Source of the DNA: an uncultured Loktanella sp.
GTDB lineage: Bacteria > Pseudomonadota > Alphaproteobacteria > Rhodobacterales > Rhodobacteraceae
Direction of reading: 5' to 3'
NCBI GenBank assembly: GCA_913061335.1
Contig: CAJXTP010000119.1
Coordinates: 1-8,866, forward strand
Length of the DNA stretch: 8,866 nt
In this document: positions 1-7,586 of the stretch, one piece after another
How the letters are laid out: the number at the start of each line of letters is the position of its first letter
Numbering within the stretch: position 1 is the stretch's first letter
The notes under the pieces: model-generated
What the model was told of the DNA's origin: nothing
Seen by the model: the letters and a program-made list of their open reading frames with translations, nothing else
Database searches by the model: none
Position numbers and translations under genes: made by a program

Positions 1-24
1 ATTTAGAACAATGCGAGGCAGGCG

Positions 25-849
25 TTAGCCCAAGATCACTTGGTGTTCGGCTTGGCCAGTATAAGTGGTATCAATAGCATATGTTTGTCCGTCGTTAGGT
101 CCGTCACGCCCAATTGCGGCTGTGGTGCAAAAGAGTGTCGACAGGTTGTCACCGCCAATCGCGGGGCACGATGATTGGATCGCCGGAACGCAGAATGCCT
201 CAATGAATTGGCCTTTAGGGTCATATACTGCGATGCGCCCGACGCCCCATTGCGCCGAAAACAAGTTTCCCGATGCATCGACGACGGCCCCGTCTGGCCG
301 GAAGTCCGTGCCGCGCAAGTCAATGTGGATATGTGGCGCGCCAGTTGGCCAACCATGGCTATCGAGCGCCACCGACATGATGATTTGTGTATTTGTGTCC
401 GTGTAATAGGCCGTTTTGCCCGAAGGCGCAAAGCAGATTGCGTTGGTGATTTGCATGTCTGCAAACAGCTGCCGAAGTTCACCGCGGTAGTATCGGTAGA
501 TCGCCCCAGCACCCAATTCCGCGTTTAACCCCATGGTACCAATCCAGAACCCGCCTTGCGGGTCCGCGCGTCCATCGTTGGACCGCGTGATGGCATTGCC
601 TGCTTCAAGGTCGCAAAGGTGCGTGGATTGCCCCGTCGGGATGTCAAAGCGGAAAAGTGCGTTTGCAGACGCTACAATCAACGTGTCGTGGTCGATCCAT
701 CCAGCGGCGGAAACATAGGTGTCAAAGTCCCAGTGTTGTCCCTTCGTATGCAGTCGCTTCCCCAATATATCGAACCAAAACAGTTTTTTGCGCAACGGAT
801 GCCAAAGTGGACCTTCGCCAAGTTGGCATTGTGTGTCGTCAAAAATCAT
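25..849 (-). CDS. SMP-30/gluconolactonase-family sugar lactonase (probable galactonolactonase)
   Basis: Predicted cytoplasmic, metal-dependent lactonase of 274 aa that would open galactono-1,4-lactone to galactonate. The six-bladed propeller family is recognisable from LGEGPLW near the N-terminus (E12), RSNDGRADPQG (N91, D92), ITNAICF (N136) and FRPDGAVVD (D186). E12, N136 and D186 match the three metal ligands of the SMP-30 family, and N91 matches a substrate-contacting Asn. Length is normal and there is no signal peptide. The start codon overlaps the aldolase stop by 4 bp (ATGA), and no Shine-Dalgarno is visible upstream, so translation is probably coupled. It is the last gene of the minus-strand operon inside the window; only 24 bp follow its TAA stop, with no terminator visible, so the operon may continue past the left edge. 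Family assignment is firm. The galactonolactone substrate is inferred from dgoK, dgoA and alpha-galactosidase next door; relatives act on glucono- or arabinonolactone. Confidence 0.88.
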   Translation of the reverse strand: MIFDDTQCQLGEGPLWHPLRKKLFWFDILGKRLHTKGQHWDFDTYVSAAGWIDHDTLIVASANALFRFDIPTGQSTHLCDLEAGNAITRSNDGRADPQGGFWIGTMGLNAELGAGAIYRYYRGELRQLFADMQITNAICFAPSGKTAYYTDTNTQIIMSVALDSHGWPTGAPHIHIDLRGTDFRPDGAVVDASGNLFSAQWGVGRIAVYDPKGQFIEAFCVPAIQSSCPAIGGDNLSTLFCTTAAIGRDGPNDGQTYAIDTTYTGQAEHQVILG

Positions 850-1454
850 CCGCGTGCTGCGGTGTAGGCGGCGACCATATCAACGGCGCGGGCTTTGACG
901 TCTGCAACCGACAATCCCGGCTTATAGAGAGCCGATCCGATGCCGAACCCGTCTGCGCTGGCGTCCATCCAGATACGGAAATTGTCAGCGCCTGCACCGC
1001 CAACGGCGTAAACAAGAGTGCCTTTCGGCAGCACCGCGCGAATTGCTTTGATTCCGTCAGGACCGATTAGGGACGCAGGGAAAATCTTCAAACCGTCAGC
1101 CCCAGCCTTGAGTGCCGCAAAACATTCGGTCGGTGTCATTACGCCGGGCCAACTGGCCATACCGGCGGCTTTGGTGGCGACAATGACGCGCTGGTCGACG
1201 TTGGGGGACACGATCAGCTTGCCGCCGGCTTGAGCCACGCGGCCGACGTCTGCGACGGACAAGACCGTGCCTGCGCCGATGAGGGCAATATCACCGAAGG
1301 CGTCAGCCATGGCTTTGATACTGTCGAAAGGGTCTGGCGAGTTCAGCGGAACCTCGATTTGTGTGATGCCTGCGTCGATCAAGGCTTCGGCAATCGGTGC
1401 GGCCTCGGACGGCGTGACGCCGCGCAAAATGGCGATCAGGGGACGGTGATCCAT
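846..1454 (-). CDS. dgoA: 2-dehydro-3-deoxy-6-phosphogalactonate aldolase
   Basis: Class I aldolase of 202 aa in the KDPG/KDPGal family, about the size of E. coli DgoA. It would cleave 2-keto-3-deoxy-6-phosphogalactonate to pyruvate and glyceraldehyde 3-phosphate, the last step of the De Ley-Doudoroff galactose route. Visible catalytic signatures are ILRG (R11), IEVPLNSP (E34, general acid/base), GAGTVL (60-65), SPN (83-85), PGVMTPTE (103-110) and GLKIFPA, whose K123 is the Schiff-base lysine. The start is supported by AAGGA at 1461-1465, six bases before the ATG, inside the end of dgoK; the intergenic gap is 3 bp. The galactonate rather than gluconate isomer (DgoA rather than Eda) is inferred from the adjoining kinase and alpha-galactosidase, and from the IEVPLNSP form of the motif. 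Confidence 0.92.
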   Translation of the reverse strand: MDHRPLIAILRGVTPSEAAPIAEALIDAGITQIEVPLNSPDPFDSIKAMADAFGDIALIGAGTVLSVADVGRVAQAGGKLIVSPNVDQRVIVATKAAGMASWPGVMTPTECFAALKAGADGLKIFPASLIGPDGIKAIRAVLPKGTLVYAVGGAGADNFRIWMDASADGFGIGSALYKPGLSVADVKARAVDMVAAYTAARG

Positions 1455-1457
1455 GGC

Positions 1458-2342
1458 TTATCCTTTTAGACGGCGGTAGGCTGCGGTGAGGCCCGCGAGG
1501 GTAATTGCGTCGCCTTTGACTTGGGTGGCGAAGGCCGATTGGAGAGCAAGGGCGCGGACATAAAGGGACGTCAGATTGCCTGCGCCAATCACAGCGATTT
1601 GCTGGCCAAGCCAGTAAGGTTTCGAGCCAGCAAGTTCGGCACCGATAAGTAGGCCGGACAGACGCGCACGCGCCGTGCTGTTTTGCATATTATTCACTAG
1701 CCCTTCAGCGCGCAGTGAAAACAGCCGTGCGGCGATCCGTTCGGGGCGGGAAATCGCGTCAGCCACACCTGCGTCGAATGCATCGCCATCCCAATCGTCA
1801 GACTGAACCGAGTGACGTAGAACGGTGTGCTTGCCAATTGCGGCAAACAAATCACCAGTCATGTAGGTCTGAAAGCTGACGACTTCATCTGCGCTGATAT
1901 GTGCCCATTTTGTATGTGTGCCCGGCAGGCAAATGACGCCGTCCCAGTTTTTGTTCATCGACAAGAAGCCTGCGATCTGGGTCTCTTCACCGCGCATGAC
2001 ATCGGCTGGATTAGCTTGCATGAGGCCCGCAATGATGTGCACGTCGAGGGCGCAGTTAGGTTGCGTGAAGCCGTTGGGCGTAGCGGGGCACGGAACGGCG
2101 GCATATTGCGCCTCGATCCAGCCTTGGCGGGCACCGACCATGCCACAGGCGATGATCGGGATGTCGTCGATGACCCAGCCGTTTGTGGCCGTGCGCAAAG
2201 TCGGTTCAAATTGATCAGGGGTCAGTTCGCCCATTCCTTTGTCGGACCGAGCCTCGGCCAGCACGGACCCAGACGCCGACATTGCCCATGCGCGCATGTT
2301 GCTGGTGCCCCAGTCAACGGCGATCCAATCAGGTGTTTGCAT
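1458..2342 (-). CDS. dgoK: 2-dehydro-3-deoxygalactonokinase
   Basis: ATP-dependent kinase of 294 aa that phosphorylates 2-keto-3-deoxygalactonate to KDPGal, the substrate of the neighbouring aldolase. The N-terminal phosphate-binding motif VDWGTSNMRAW lies at residues 9-19. Further family blocks follow in order: CGMVGARQGWIEA, MRGEETQIAGFL, CLPGTHTKWAHI, TYMTGDLFAAIGKHTVLRHS, LSGLLIGAEL and the C-terminal IGAGNLTSLYVRAL. Length matches E. coli DgoK (about 292 aa). The protein is soluble and cytoplasmic. The start at 2342 has AAAGG at 2351-2355, eight bases upstream, overlapping the alpha-galactosidase stop; the gap between those genes is 12 bp. Its TAA stop lies 3 bp before dgoA, as expected for an enzyme pair acting in consecutive steps. 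Confidence 0.93.
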   Translation of the reverse strand: MQTPDWIAVDWGTSNMRAWAMSASGSVLAEARSDKGMGELTPDQFEPTLRTATNGWVIDDIPIIACGMVGARQGWIEAQYAAVPCPATPNGFTQPNCALDVHIIAGLMQANPADVMRGEETQIAGFLSMNKNWDGVICLPGTHTKWAHISADEVVSFQTYMTGDLFAAIGKHTVLRHSVQSDDWDGDAFDAGVADAISRPERIAARLFSLRAEGLVNNMQNSTARARLSGLLIGAELAGSKPYWLGQQIAVIGAGNLTSLYVRALALQSAFATQVKGDAITLAGLTAAYRRLKG

Positions 2343-2354
2343 TGCGCGGGCCTT

Positions 2355-4436
2355 TCAAATCTTGATGCCTTCGACAACCCACATACGTTCGGGGAACGAC
2401 CATGGCAATGTGACACCGTGGTGCATTAAGTATGCGCCCGACAGGTCCATGACCTGTGATTTTAGCGCAGGTGTGCCGCGCGACAAGGCAGGCGCAGAGC
2501 TGCGGTTGATCAAGTCGATCCGGTACATCTCCGCAGGAATGAGGCCGGTCAGGCGCAGCGGGCGCGGGGCAATTTGCATGCTTGTCGCGGCCTTGCCTGC
2601 GAAGACGACAAAGCGGCTTTGGTCACGGGCCATTTGCTGTTCTGCGATGACGGCGGAATCTGCGCTATCGAGCCGCAGGATATCAGCGGTTTGCATCCAA
2701 TGGCGGTTACGTTTCCACCAAGCGGTAACTTCGGTCAGGATGGCTGCCTCACGGTCGTCAAGCTCACGTGGGTCCATTTCGAACCCCATGTGGCGTTGGG
2801 CGGCTACCCATGCGCGAAAGCTGATATCAAGTACCCGCCCAGATGTGTGGCAACGGCGCGGTCCGACGTGGCTGCCTGTGACGGCCAACGGCAGGAACAG
2901 CGCCGCGTCATGCTGAATGCGCAACCGCTCAAGCGCGTCGTTGCTGTCAGACAGCCAAACACGCTGAGTGCGCTGCATGATCCCGAAATCAATACGGCCC
3001 CCACCCGAAGCACAGCTTTCGATTTCGACATACGGAAAATCAGCGCGCAGGCGGTCGATTAGCGCGTATGATCCACGGGTCTGCGCTGCGTCTGGCATCG
3101 GCAGCACCCGATTATGGTCCCATTTGATATAGTCGATATCGTTGTCGCGCAGGATTGCGGATATGCGGTCATACAGGAAGTCGCGGACCTCTTGCAGGGA
3201 CATATCGAGCGCCTTTTGCTGGCGGCCCAATGTCTGATCCTCGGAGCCCAGCGCCCAATGCGGATTGGCACGGTGAGTGTCGCTGTCAGGGTTGATCATT
3301 TCTGGCTCGAACCAAAGCCCAAACGTCATGCCCAGTGATTTGACATGATCGATCAGTGGCGTCAGGCCGTCGGGGTATTTGCGTGGGTCAATTGTCCAAT
3401 CAGATAGGCTGCGGGTGTCGTCTTCGCGGTGCCCGAACCACCCATCATCAAGGACAAATCGTTCTGCGCCCAGTTTGGCGGCCCGTTCTGCAATGTCTTT
3501 TAGGACAGGCAGTTTGTGGTCGAAATACACGGCCTCCCAGCAGTTATAGTGCACAGGGCGCGGGGCGTCAGGCTTGGGCCAAGTCACAATTCGGTCGCGC
3601 AAGTGCCGCTGGAACGCGACGGCGCAGCCGTTGAGGCCAGTTTTGGAGTATGTGATGTACAGTGGCGCGGTTTTGAACTGAGTTTGTGCGTCGCTCTCCG
3701 TCCCGGCGGCGTGGCCCCATTGGATTTGACGGCGTCCATCTGGCAGTTCTTCAGCGAGCATACGGTGTCCACCAGACCAGCCGTAATGAAATGCATAGGC
3801 CTCGCCTTGCGTATTCGTGGCGCCTCGGCAGGGCACAATCAGACCAGGAAAATGTTCGTGTCCCGTGCGGCCGGTGCGGTTTTCTCGGTAACGCATGCCG
3901 GGGGACCACGCGGTGCGCGATAGCTGGAATTCACCACACCAACGGCCAGATACGTCAATCATATCTTCGGACAGTTGGGGCGCGGGTAGCACCGGGGCCG
4001 CCAGCCAGTGCAAGTGCACGGGGCGGCTGGCGTCCAACGTGGTTTGGCAGGTGATGATGTGCGTTTCGGTATCAACCGTAAAGGTGACCGTTAAAGTCAG
4101 GCCATTTTCTGCATCATTGTAGGAGAGAGTCAAACCACCCTCATAATCCTCCGACGCAAAACAAAATTTTGGCAAAAGCGGCGTACCGTCGGTGTCGCGT
4201 ACCACTAGGCCTGGTTGACCGGGGAAACTACGGGATGCCTCTGGACAGATCGACAGGTCAATGTGCTCGTCCAACATCCCACCGGTCACATCGATGATGG
4301 TCGCTGCATGCAGATCGGCGGGGTCATCGGTTTCAGGTAGGGTCGGACCCCAATAAGTAACAACGGGCAAACGGTTGGCGTGCGCCGACAGCACAAGCGT
4401 TTGGCGGCCATCATCTAGGCGATATGATCTGTTCAT
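2355..4436 (-). CDS. GH36-family alpha-galactosidase, intracellular
   Basis: Alpha-galactosidase of 693 aa, within the usual size of bacterial GH36 enzymes (about 700-740 aa). It hydrolyses terminal alpha-galactosyl residues from imported oligosaccharides or galactosides. An N-terminal beta-sandwich (roughly 1-285) precedes the catalytic barrel, which begins near HYNCWEAVYFD (297-306). FVLDDGWFG (327-335), GLWFEPEMI (373-381), the nucleophile motif YIKWDHN with D440, CASGGGRID (475-483) and LSDSND (495-500), which carries the acid/base aspartate, are all present. There is no signal peptide, so it should act in the cytoplasm after uptake by the ABC transporter encoded just upstream. The start lies 6 bp after the permease stop with only a weak GAGA-type ribosome site, suggesting translational coupling. 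Whether melibiose, raffinose or galactosyl-glycerol is the natural substrate cannot be read from the sequence. Confidence 0.95.
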   Translation of the reverse strand: MNRSYRLDDGRQTLVLSAHANRLPVVTYWGPTLPETDDPADLHAATIIDVTGGMLDEHIDLSICPEASRSFPGQPGLVVRDTDGTPLLPKFCFASEDYEGGLTLSYNDAENGLTLTVTFTVDTETHIITCQTTLDASRPVHLHWLAAPVLPAPQLSEDMIDVSGRWCGEFQLSRTAWSPGMRYRENRTGRTGHEHFPGLIVPCRGATNTQGEAYAFHYGWSGGHRMLAEELPDGRRQIQWGHAAGTESDAQTQFKTAPLYITYSKTGLNGCAVAFQRHLRDRIVTWPKPDAPRPVHYNCWEAVYFDHKLPVLKDIAERAAKLGAERFVLDDGWFGHREDDTRSLSDWTIDPRKYPDGLTPLIDHVKSLGMTFGLWFEPEMINPDSDTHRANPHWALGSEDQTLGRQQKALDMSLQEVRDFLYDRISAILRDNDIDYIKWDHNRVLPMPDAAQTRGSYALIDRLRADFPYVEIESCASGGGRIDFGIMQRTQRVWLSDSNDALERLRIQHDAALFLPLAVTGSHVGPRRCHTSGRVLDISFRAWVAAQRHMGFEMDPRELDDREAAILTEVTAWWKRNRHWMQTADILRLDSADSAVIAEQQMARDQSRFVVFAGKAATSMQIAPRPLRLTGLIPAEMYRIDLINRSSAPALSRGTPALKSQVMDLSGAYLMHHGVTLPWSFPERMWVVEGIKI

Positions 4437-4442
4437 AGTTCT

Positions 4443-5291
4443 CTACTTAACGGCCCCGAGGGTCAGCCCTGCAATAAAGTGTTTTTGCATCAAAAAGAAC
4501 ATCGCGACGGGAGGGAGGGCGGCCACAATCGAGCCAGCGCTCATCAGATGATACGCGGCGCGGTACTGGGCATTAAAGCTGGTGATACCGGCTGTCACAG
4601 GTTGGGTTTCAGATCCTTGGGTCAACACAATAGCCCAGAAATAATCGTTCCAGATGAAAGTGAAGATAAGCACGGCCATTGCGGCCAGCGCGGGTTTCAT
4701 CAGCGGCAGCACAACATACCAAAAGATGCGCCATTCGGCGATGCCTTCGACTCGCGCGGCTTCGATCAATTCGAATGGCAAAGCGCGAATGAAGTTACGC
4801 ATGAACAACGTGCAGAAACCCGTTTGGAATGCGACGTGAAACAGGACGAGGCCTTGCACGGTATTATACAGACCAATGTCCAACGTCAGGTCACGCACAG
4901 GGATCATTAAAATCTGGAACGGCACAAAGTTGCCCGCGACGAACATAAAGAAAATCCAGAGGTTGGCGCGGAATTTATACACGCCCAACGCAAAGCCCGT
5001 CATGGACGACAAAATCATACAACCGATCACGGTAGGGACTGTGATGCGGATCGAATTCCACATGTATCTGGGCATGTCAGACTCGAAGAACACTTTGTAG
5101 TAGTTGTTGAACCCATCGAGGTTTGACGGCAGAGACCAATAGTCGCCAGACACGAAGTTGGCCTCTGGCTTGATTGAGAACAACATGACCGCCAGCAATG
5201 GCAATAGCCATGCGATTAAGACCACTGGCAACATGGCCTGATAGCTGATTTGCCAGCCACGCGTCCGTTTCTCAATTGGGGTAGGAAACAT
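4443..5291 (-). CDS. CUT1-type ABC sugar permease, MalG-like
   Basis: Inner-membrane permease subunit of 282 aa for a carbohydrate ABC importer. Hydrophobic segments lie near residues 18-40, 85-105, 111-131, 145-160, 200-223 and 250-267, consistent with six membrane spans. The cytoplasmic EAA loop that docks onto the ATPase is clear: EAARVEGIAEWRIFWYVVLP with E177, A178, A179, G183 and P196. The MalG-like ending (HFIAGLTLGAVK) is typical of this subunit. Its start overlaps the stop of the upstream permease by one base (TGATG), and a strong AAGGAG at 5299-5304 lies seven bases before the ATG, fixing this start. The alpha-galactosidase follows 6 bp after its TAG stop. The context points to alpha-galactoside uptake; the family alone would not give the substrate. 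Confidence 0.93.
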   Translation of the reverse strand: MFPTPIEKRTRGWQISYQAMLPVVLIAWLLPLLAVMLFSIKPEANFVSGDYWSLPSNLDGFNNYYKVFFESDMPRYMWNSIRITVPTVIGCMILSSMTGFALGVYKFRANLWIFFMFVAGNFVPFQILMIPVRDLTLDIGLYNTVQGLVLFHVAFQTGFCTLFMRNFIRALPFELIEAARVEGIAEWRIFWYVVLPLMKPALAAMAVLIFTFIWNDYFWAIVLTQGSETQPVTAGITSFNAQYRAAYHLMSAGSIVAALPPVAMFFLMQKHFIAGLTLGAVK

Positions 5292-6217
5292 CAGTGCGCT
5301 CCTTTTTCTTCTTGGTACATCGACCAGAGGAAGTAGGCGATAAACACGAGCATGATCATGAACAGAACAACCGCAATGGCGGCCCCGTACCCCATGCGGA
5401 ACCCGTATTCGGACAGCGCCTTTTCAAACATATAATATGACAACACGCGGCTTTGGCCAAACGGGCCACCACGGGTCATAATCGAGATCAAATCGAACGA
5501 CCGCAACGCACCTACGACGGTCACAACAAACGCAATGAATGTCGCAGGCTTTAGCTGTGGGATGATTACATACCAAAGCATTTTCCAGCCCTTGGCACCG
5601 TCAAGGCGCGCGGCCTCAACCTGCTCTGGGTCCACTGAATTCAGACCAGTCAAATACAGGATCATACAATATGCGGTTTGCGGCCACAGGCCAGCGGCGA
5701 TAATACCGTAAGTCACAGCTGTTGGGTTGCCCAAGACTCCGCCCTTAATCTCAAGCCCGACAAAGCCAATCAACTTGGTGAATATCCCAAATGTCGGATC
5801 GTAAAACCATGAAAATACCAGACCAACAACGATTTGCGAGATCACAAACGGGAAAAAGAACAGCGACTTATACAGGCGGATACCCACAACTTTTTGGTTC
5901 AAGAACAACGAGATGAACAGCCCCATAGGGATCGCGAGCAGATACAGTACCAGCCATTTTAGGTTGTTCCACAAAGATGTTTCAAACGCGCGGTCTTCGA
6001 ACAGCTTTTGATAGTTTTTTAGGCCGATGAATTCTGCTTCGCCAAGCCCGTCCCACTTATAAAGTGAGATATTGAAGGACTGAAAGACAGGATAAATGAC
6101 GTAAACCGCAAAAAAGAAAATGCCGGGTATCAGGAACAATATCGGCGTTATGGCGATCTCATTGCGCTTATACCATCCCCGGCTGGGGGGATCGAAATTG
6201 GATGCCGTGTTGGTCAT
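5291..6217 (-). CDS. CUT1-type ABC sugar permease, MalF-like
   Basis: Second inner-membrane permease subunit, 308 aa from the preferred start. Hydrophobic spans lie near residues 22-44, 86-107, 117-138, 166-190, 222-241 and 277-298. The ATPase-docking loop reads EAARLDGAKGWKMLWYVIIP (E201, A202, A203, G207, P220), and the MalF-type TRGGP motif is at 248-252. It lacks the large periplasmic insertion of enterobacterial MalF, as most CUT1 permeases do. The reading frame stays open to 6313, but ATG 6217 is preferred because AAGGG at 6225-6229 sits seven bases upstream. The ATG at 6223 would be only one base from that site, and the longest form would start inside the intercistronic hairpin. It pairs with the next permease, which it overlaps by one base. 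Confidence 0.92.
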   Translation of the reverse strand: MTNTASNFDPPSRGWYKRNEIAITPILFLIPGIFFFAVYVIYPVFQSFNISLYKWDGLGEAEFIGLKNYQKLFEDRAFETSLWNNLKWLVLYLLAIPMGLFISLFLNQKVVGIRLYKSLFFFPFVISQIVVGLVFSWFYDPTFGIFTKLIGFVGLEIKGGVLGNPTAVTYGIIAAGLWPQTAYCMILYLTGLNSVDPEQVEAARLDGAKGWKMLWYVIIPQLKPATFIAFVVTVVGALRSFDLISIMTRGGPFGQSRVLSYYMFEKALSEYGFRMGYGAAIAVVLFMIMLVFIAYFLWSMYQEEKGAH

Positions 6218-6224
6218 GGTCATT

Positions 6225-6229
6225 CCCTT
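6225..6229 (-). promoter_or_regulatory. Ribosome binding site that sets the MalF-like permease start
   Basis: On the minus strand AAGGG lies one base before ATG 6223 and seven bases before ATG 6217. The second spacing is the normal one, so 6217 is preferred as the start. Confidence 0.6.
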
Positions 6230-6250
6230 GTGATCGTGGGGCGCATGTGG

Positions 6251-6268
6251 AAACGCAAAACTGCGTTT
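6251..6268 (-). promoter_or_regulatory. Second, weaker stem-loop in the same gap
   Basis: A perfect 7-bp inverted repeat, AAACGCA and TGCGTTT, with a four-base loop (AAAC on the plus strand). It lies 20 bases downstream of the strong hairpin in the direction of transcription, and about 22 bases before the AAGGG ribosome site of the permease. In the transcribed strand the right arm ends in TTT followed by CCAC, which is too short a T-run for an efficient terminator. It could add to mRNA stabilisation or attenuation. It is less stable than its neighbour and could be chance. Confidence 0.35.
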
Positions 6269-6288
6269 GCAGATAGGCCATTGGAGGA

Positions 6289-6312
6289 TGGGTGGGCATT
6301 GCTGCCCACCCA
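6289..6312 (-). promoter_or_regulatory. Strong intercistronic stem-loop after the binding-protein gene
   Basis: A perfect 10-bp inverted repeat with a four-base loop: on the plus strand TGGGTGGGCA, loop TTGC, then TGCCCACCCA. Eight of the ten pairs other than the terminal and innermost ones include seven G-C pairs, so the RNA hairpin should be very stable. It begins 10 bases after the TAA of the binding-protein gene. In the direction of transcription it is followed by TCCTCCAATGG, not a run of T, so it is not a standard intrinsic terminator. By analogy with malE-malF type operons, it probably protects the upstream message from 3' decay or causes partial termination, so that the binding protein is made in excess over the permeases. 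The structure is seen directly; the role is inferred. Confidence 0.7.
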
Positions 6313-6322
6313 AGTGTTTCGT

Positions 6323-7582
6323 TTACTCTGCATAGATGTCCACAGCGGCTGCATCCAGACGGCCAAGGATATCATCCAAGTTGTCAGGGAAGAGCATGAA
6401 CTCTTGGAAACCTTCCATGGCAACAGCGGCCATTTCAGCCGGCGCGTCACGGTCAAAGAACTGCGCGATGCCGCCAGGTGCCTTGTTGGAAAGCATGTCG
6501 AAGCCTTCGTTCAGGAACTTGTCGTCATCAACGGCAGACAGTGCGTTCACAGGCAGCTGACCTAGGTTTTCACCGTTGTTGATCAATGTCTGGTTATCCG
6601 CAGATACGATGAACTTGAGGAACGCTTTTGCGTTGTCTTTGTTCGACGCACCGGACGGGATGTGGAACGTATCTGTTGGCGCATCTTCACCGCGCGCAAT
6701 ACCAGCTGTGATTTCTGGGAACTGGTAGAAGTCCAGTTTGCTATCGTCCAAGCCGCCTTCACGCAATGCCGCAACCGCGAAGTTACCCATAAGGTAAGAC
6801 GCTGCTTCACCATTGGTCATGAATGGCAGTGCTTCCTGCCAGCTGTATGTCTGGTGGTTGTCGATGAACGCACCCATGTCGATCAGCTCGCGCCAGTTTG
6901 CGAATGTTGCGCGTGTCTCTGCGCTATCCCAAGCAGCTTCGCCGTTTGTAAGCGCTGCATGGTAATCATAACCGTTTGTCCGCATGTTCAGGTAATCGAA
7001 CCAGCCGCCAGCAGTCCAAAGGTACTTTGTCCCGATCGCATAACACTTGATGCCGTTGTCCAGATACGTCTGGCAGTTGGCTTTTTCTTCGGCCCAAGTT
7101 GTGGGCTCGGACATGCCAAACTGTTCCATCAGATCTTTACGATAGTAAACACCCCACTGGTAGTATGTGTAAGGCACGCCGTACTGCTTACCGTCGATAG
7201 TCAACGCACCTTTAGTGGACGCCAGTTCGGTAGACATTTGACCTTCCCAGATGTCGGACACGTCCTCAAAAAGACCCGCGTTAACATATGGCAGCATACG
7301 GTTCGCTGCGTACCAGTTTGCGACGTCAGGCGCGTCAGCAGTCAGGAAGTTGCGGATTTGTGTTTTGTACGCTTCACGGTCGATGACTGTCAGCTCGATG
7401 TTCATGTCAGGGTGCATTGCACCGAAACGCTCAACCATGCCTTCCATCACTGCGCGCGGCGCAGGGTTGGACATGTCCGAGAAAATGACAAGATCGCCGG
7501 ACAGTTGTTCAGCGTTTGCTGAAGTCACTGCAATACCAGCAGCTACGATCGCCGCGAATGACGTTTTAATAATGGAATGCAT
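6323..7582 (-). CDS. Periplasmic sugar-binding protein of a CUT1 ABC transporter
   Basis: Extracellular solute-binding protein (family 1, MalE-like) of 419 aa, expected to capture an alpha-galactoside in the periplasm and deliver it to the two permeases. Residues 1-24 form a Sec signal peptide: a short basic start (MHSIIKTS), a hydrophobic Ala/Ile/Val core and an ANA|EQ cleavage site. The lipobox cysteine is absent, so the protein is soluble. The mature protein begins with the usual strand and helix of the family (LVIFSDMSNP, then VMEGMVERFGAMHPDMNIELTVI), and the central Trp/Tyr-rich region is typical of sugar sites. The start at 7582 is set by GGGAGGA at 7587-7593 and by the signal peptide; the frame extends to 7621 but would put 13 extra residues before the signal. 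It is the first gene of the operon and is followed by a stable hairpin. Confidence 0.93.
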   Translation of the reverse strand: MHSIIKTSFAAIVAAGIAVTSANAEQLSGDLVIFSDMSNPAPRAVMEGMVERFGAMHPDMNIELTVIDREAYKTQIRNFLTADAPDVANWYAANRMLPYVNAGLFEDVSDIWEGQMSTELASTKGALTIDGKQYGVPYTYYQWGVYYRKDLMEQFGMSEPTTWAEEKANCQTYLDNGIKCYAIGTKYLWTAGGWFDYLNMRTNGYDYHAALTNGEAAWDSAETRATFANWRELIDMGAFIDNHQTYSWQEALPFMTNGEAASYLMGNFAVAALREGGLDDSKLDFYQFPEITAGIARGEDAPTDTFHIPSGASNKDNAKAFLKFIVSADNQTLINNGENLGQLPVNALSAVDDDKFLNEGFDMLSNKAPGGIAQFFDRDAPAEMAAVAMEGFQEFMLFPDNLDDILGRLDAAAVDIYAE

Positions 7583-7586
7583 GGTT

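Larger units (their letters stand above)
6218..6322. other. 105-bp intercistronic gap with two stem-loops
   Basis: This is the only sizeable gap in an otherwise tightly packed operon. It carries no credible gene; the permease frame is open across most of it but lacks a ribosome site there. It contains a perfect 10-bp stem-loop close to the binding-protein stop, a 7-bp stem-loop further on, and the ribosome site of the permease. Confidence 0.8.

Noticed and set aside
1827..2916. Long plus-strand open frames (200 and 225 codons) opposite dgoK and alpha-galactosidase
   Set aside because: Both are antisense to clear enzyme genes, overlap each other, and have no family motifs or convincing ribosome sites.
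6289..6312. Stem-loop read as a rho-independent terminator
   Set aside because: The transcribed strand after the stem is TCCTCCAATGG, with no T-run, and the downstream genes are clearly part of the same functional operon.
6218..6313. N-terminal extension of the MalF-like permease to an ATG at 6313
   Set aside because: It would start inside the strong hairpin, has no good ribosome site, and adds 32 residues not typical of the family; ATG 6217 has AAGGG at a normal distance.
6662..7522. 286-codon open frame on the plus strand opposite the binding-protein gene
   Set aside because: It lies wholly antisense to a well-supported gene with signal peptide and ribosome site, shows no recognisable domain, and its Cys/His/Val-rich composition is typical of an antisense shadow.
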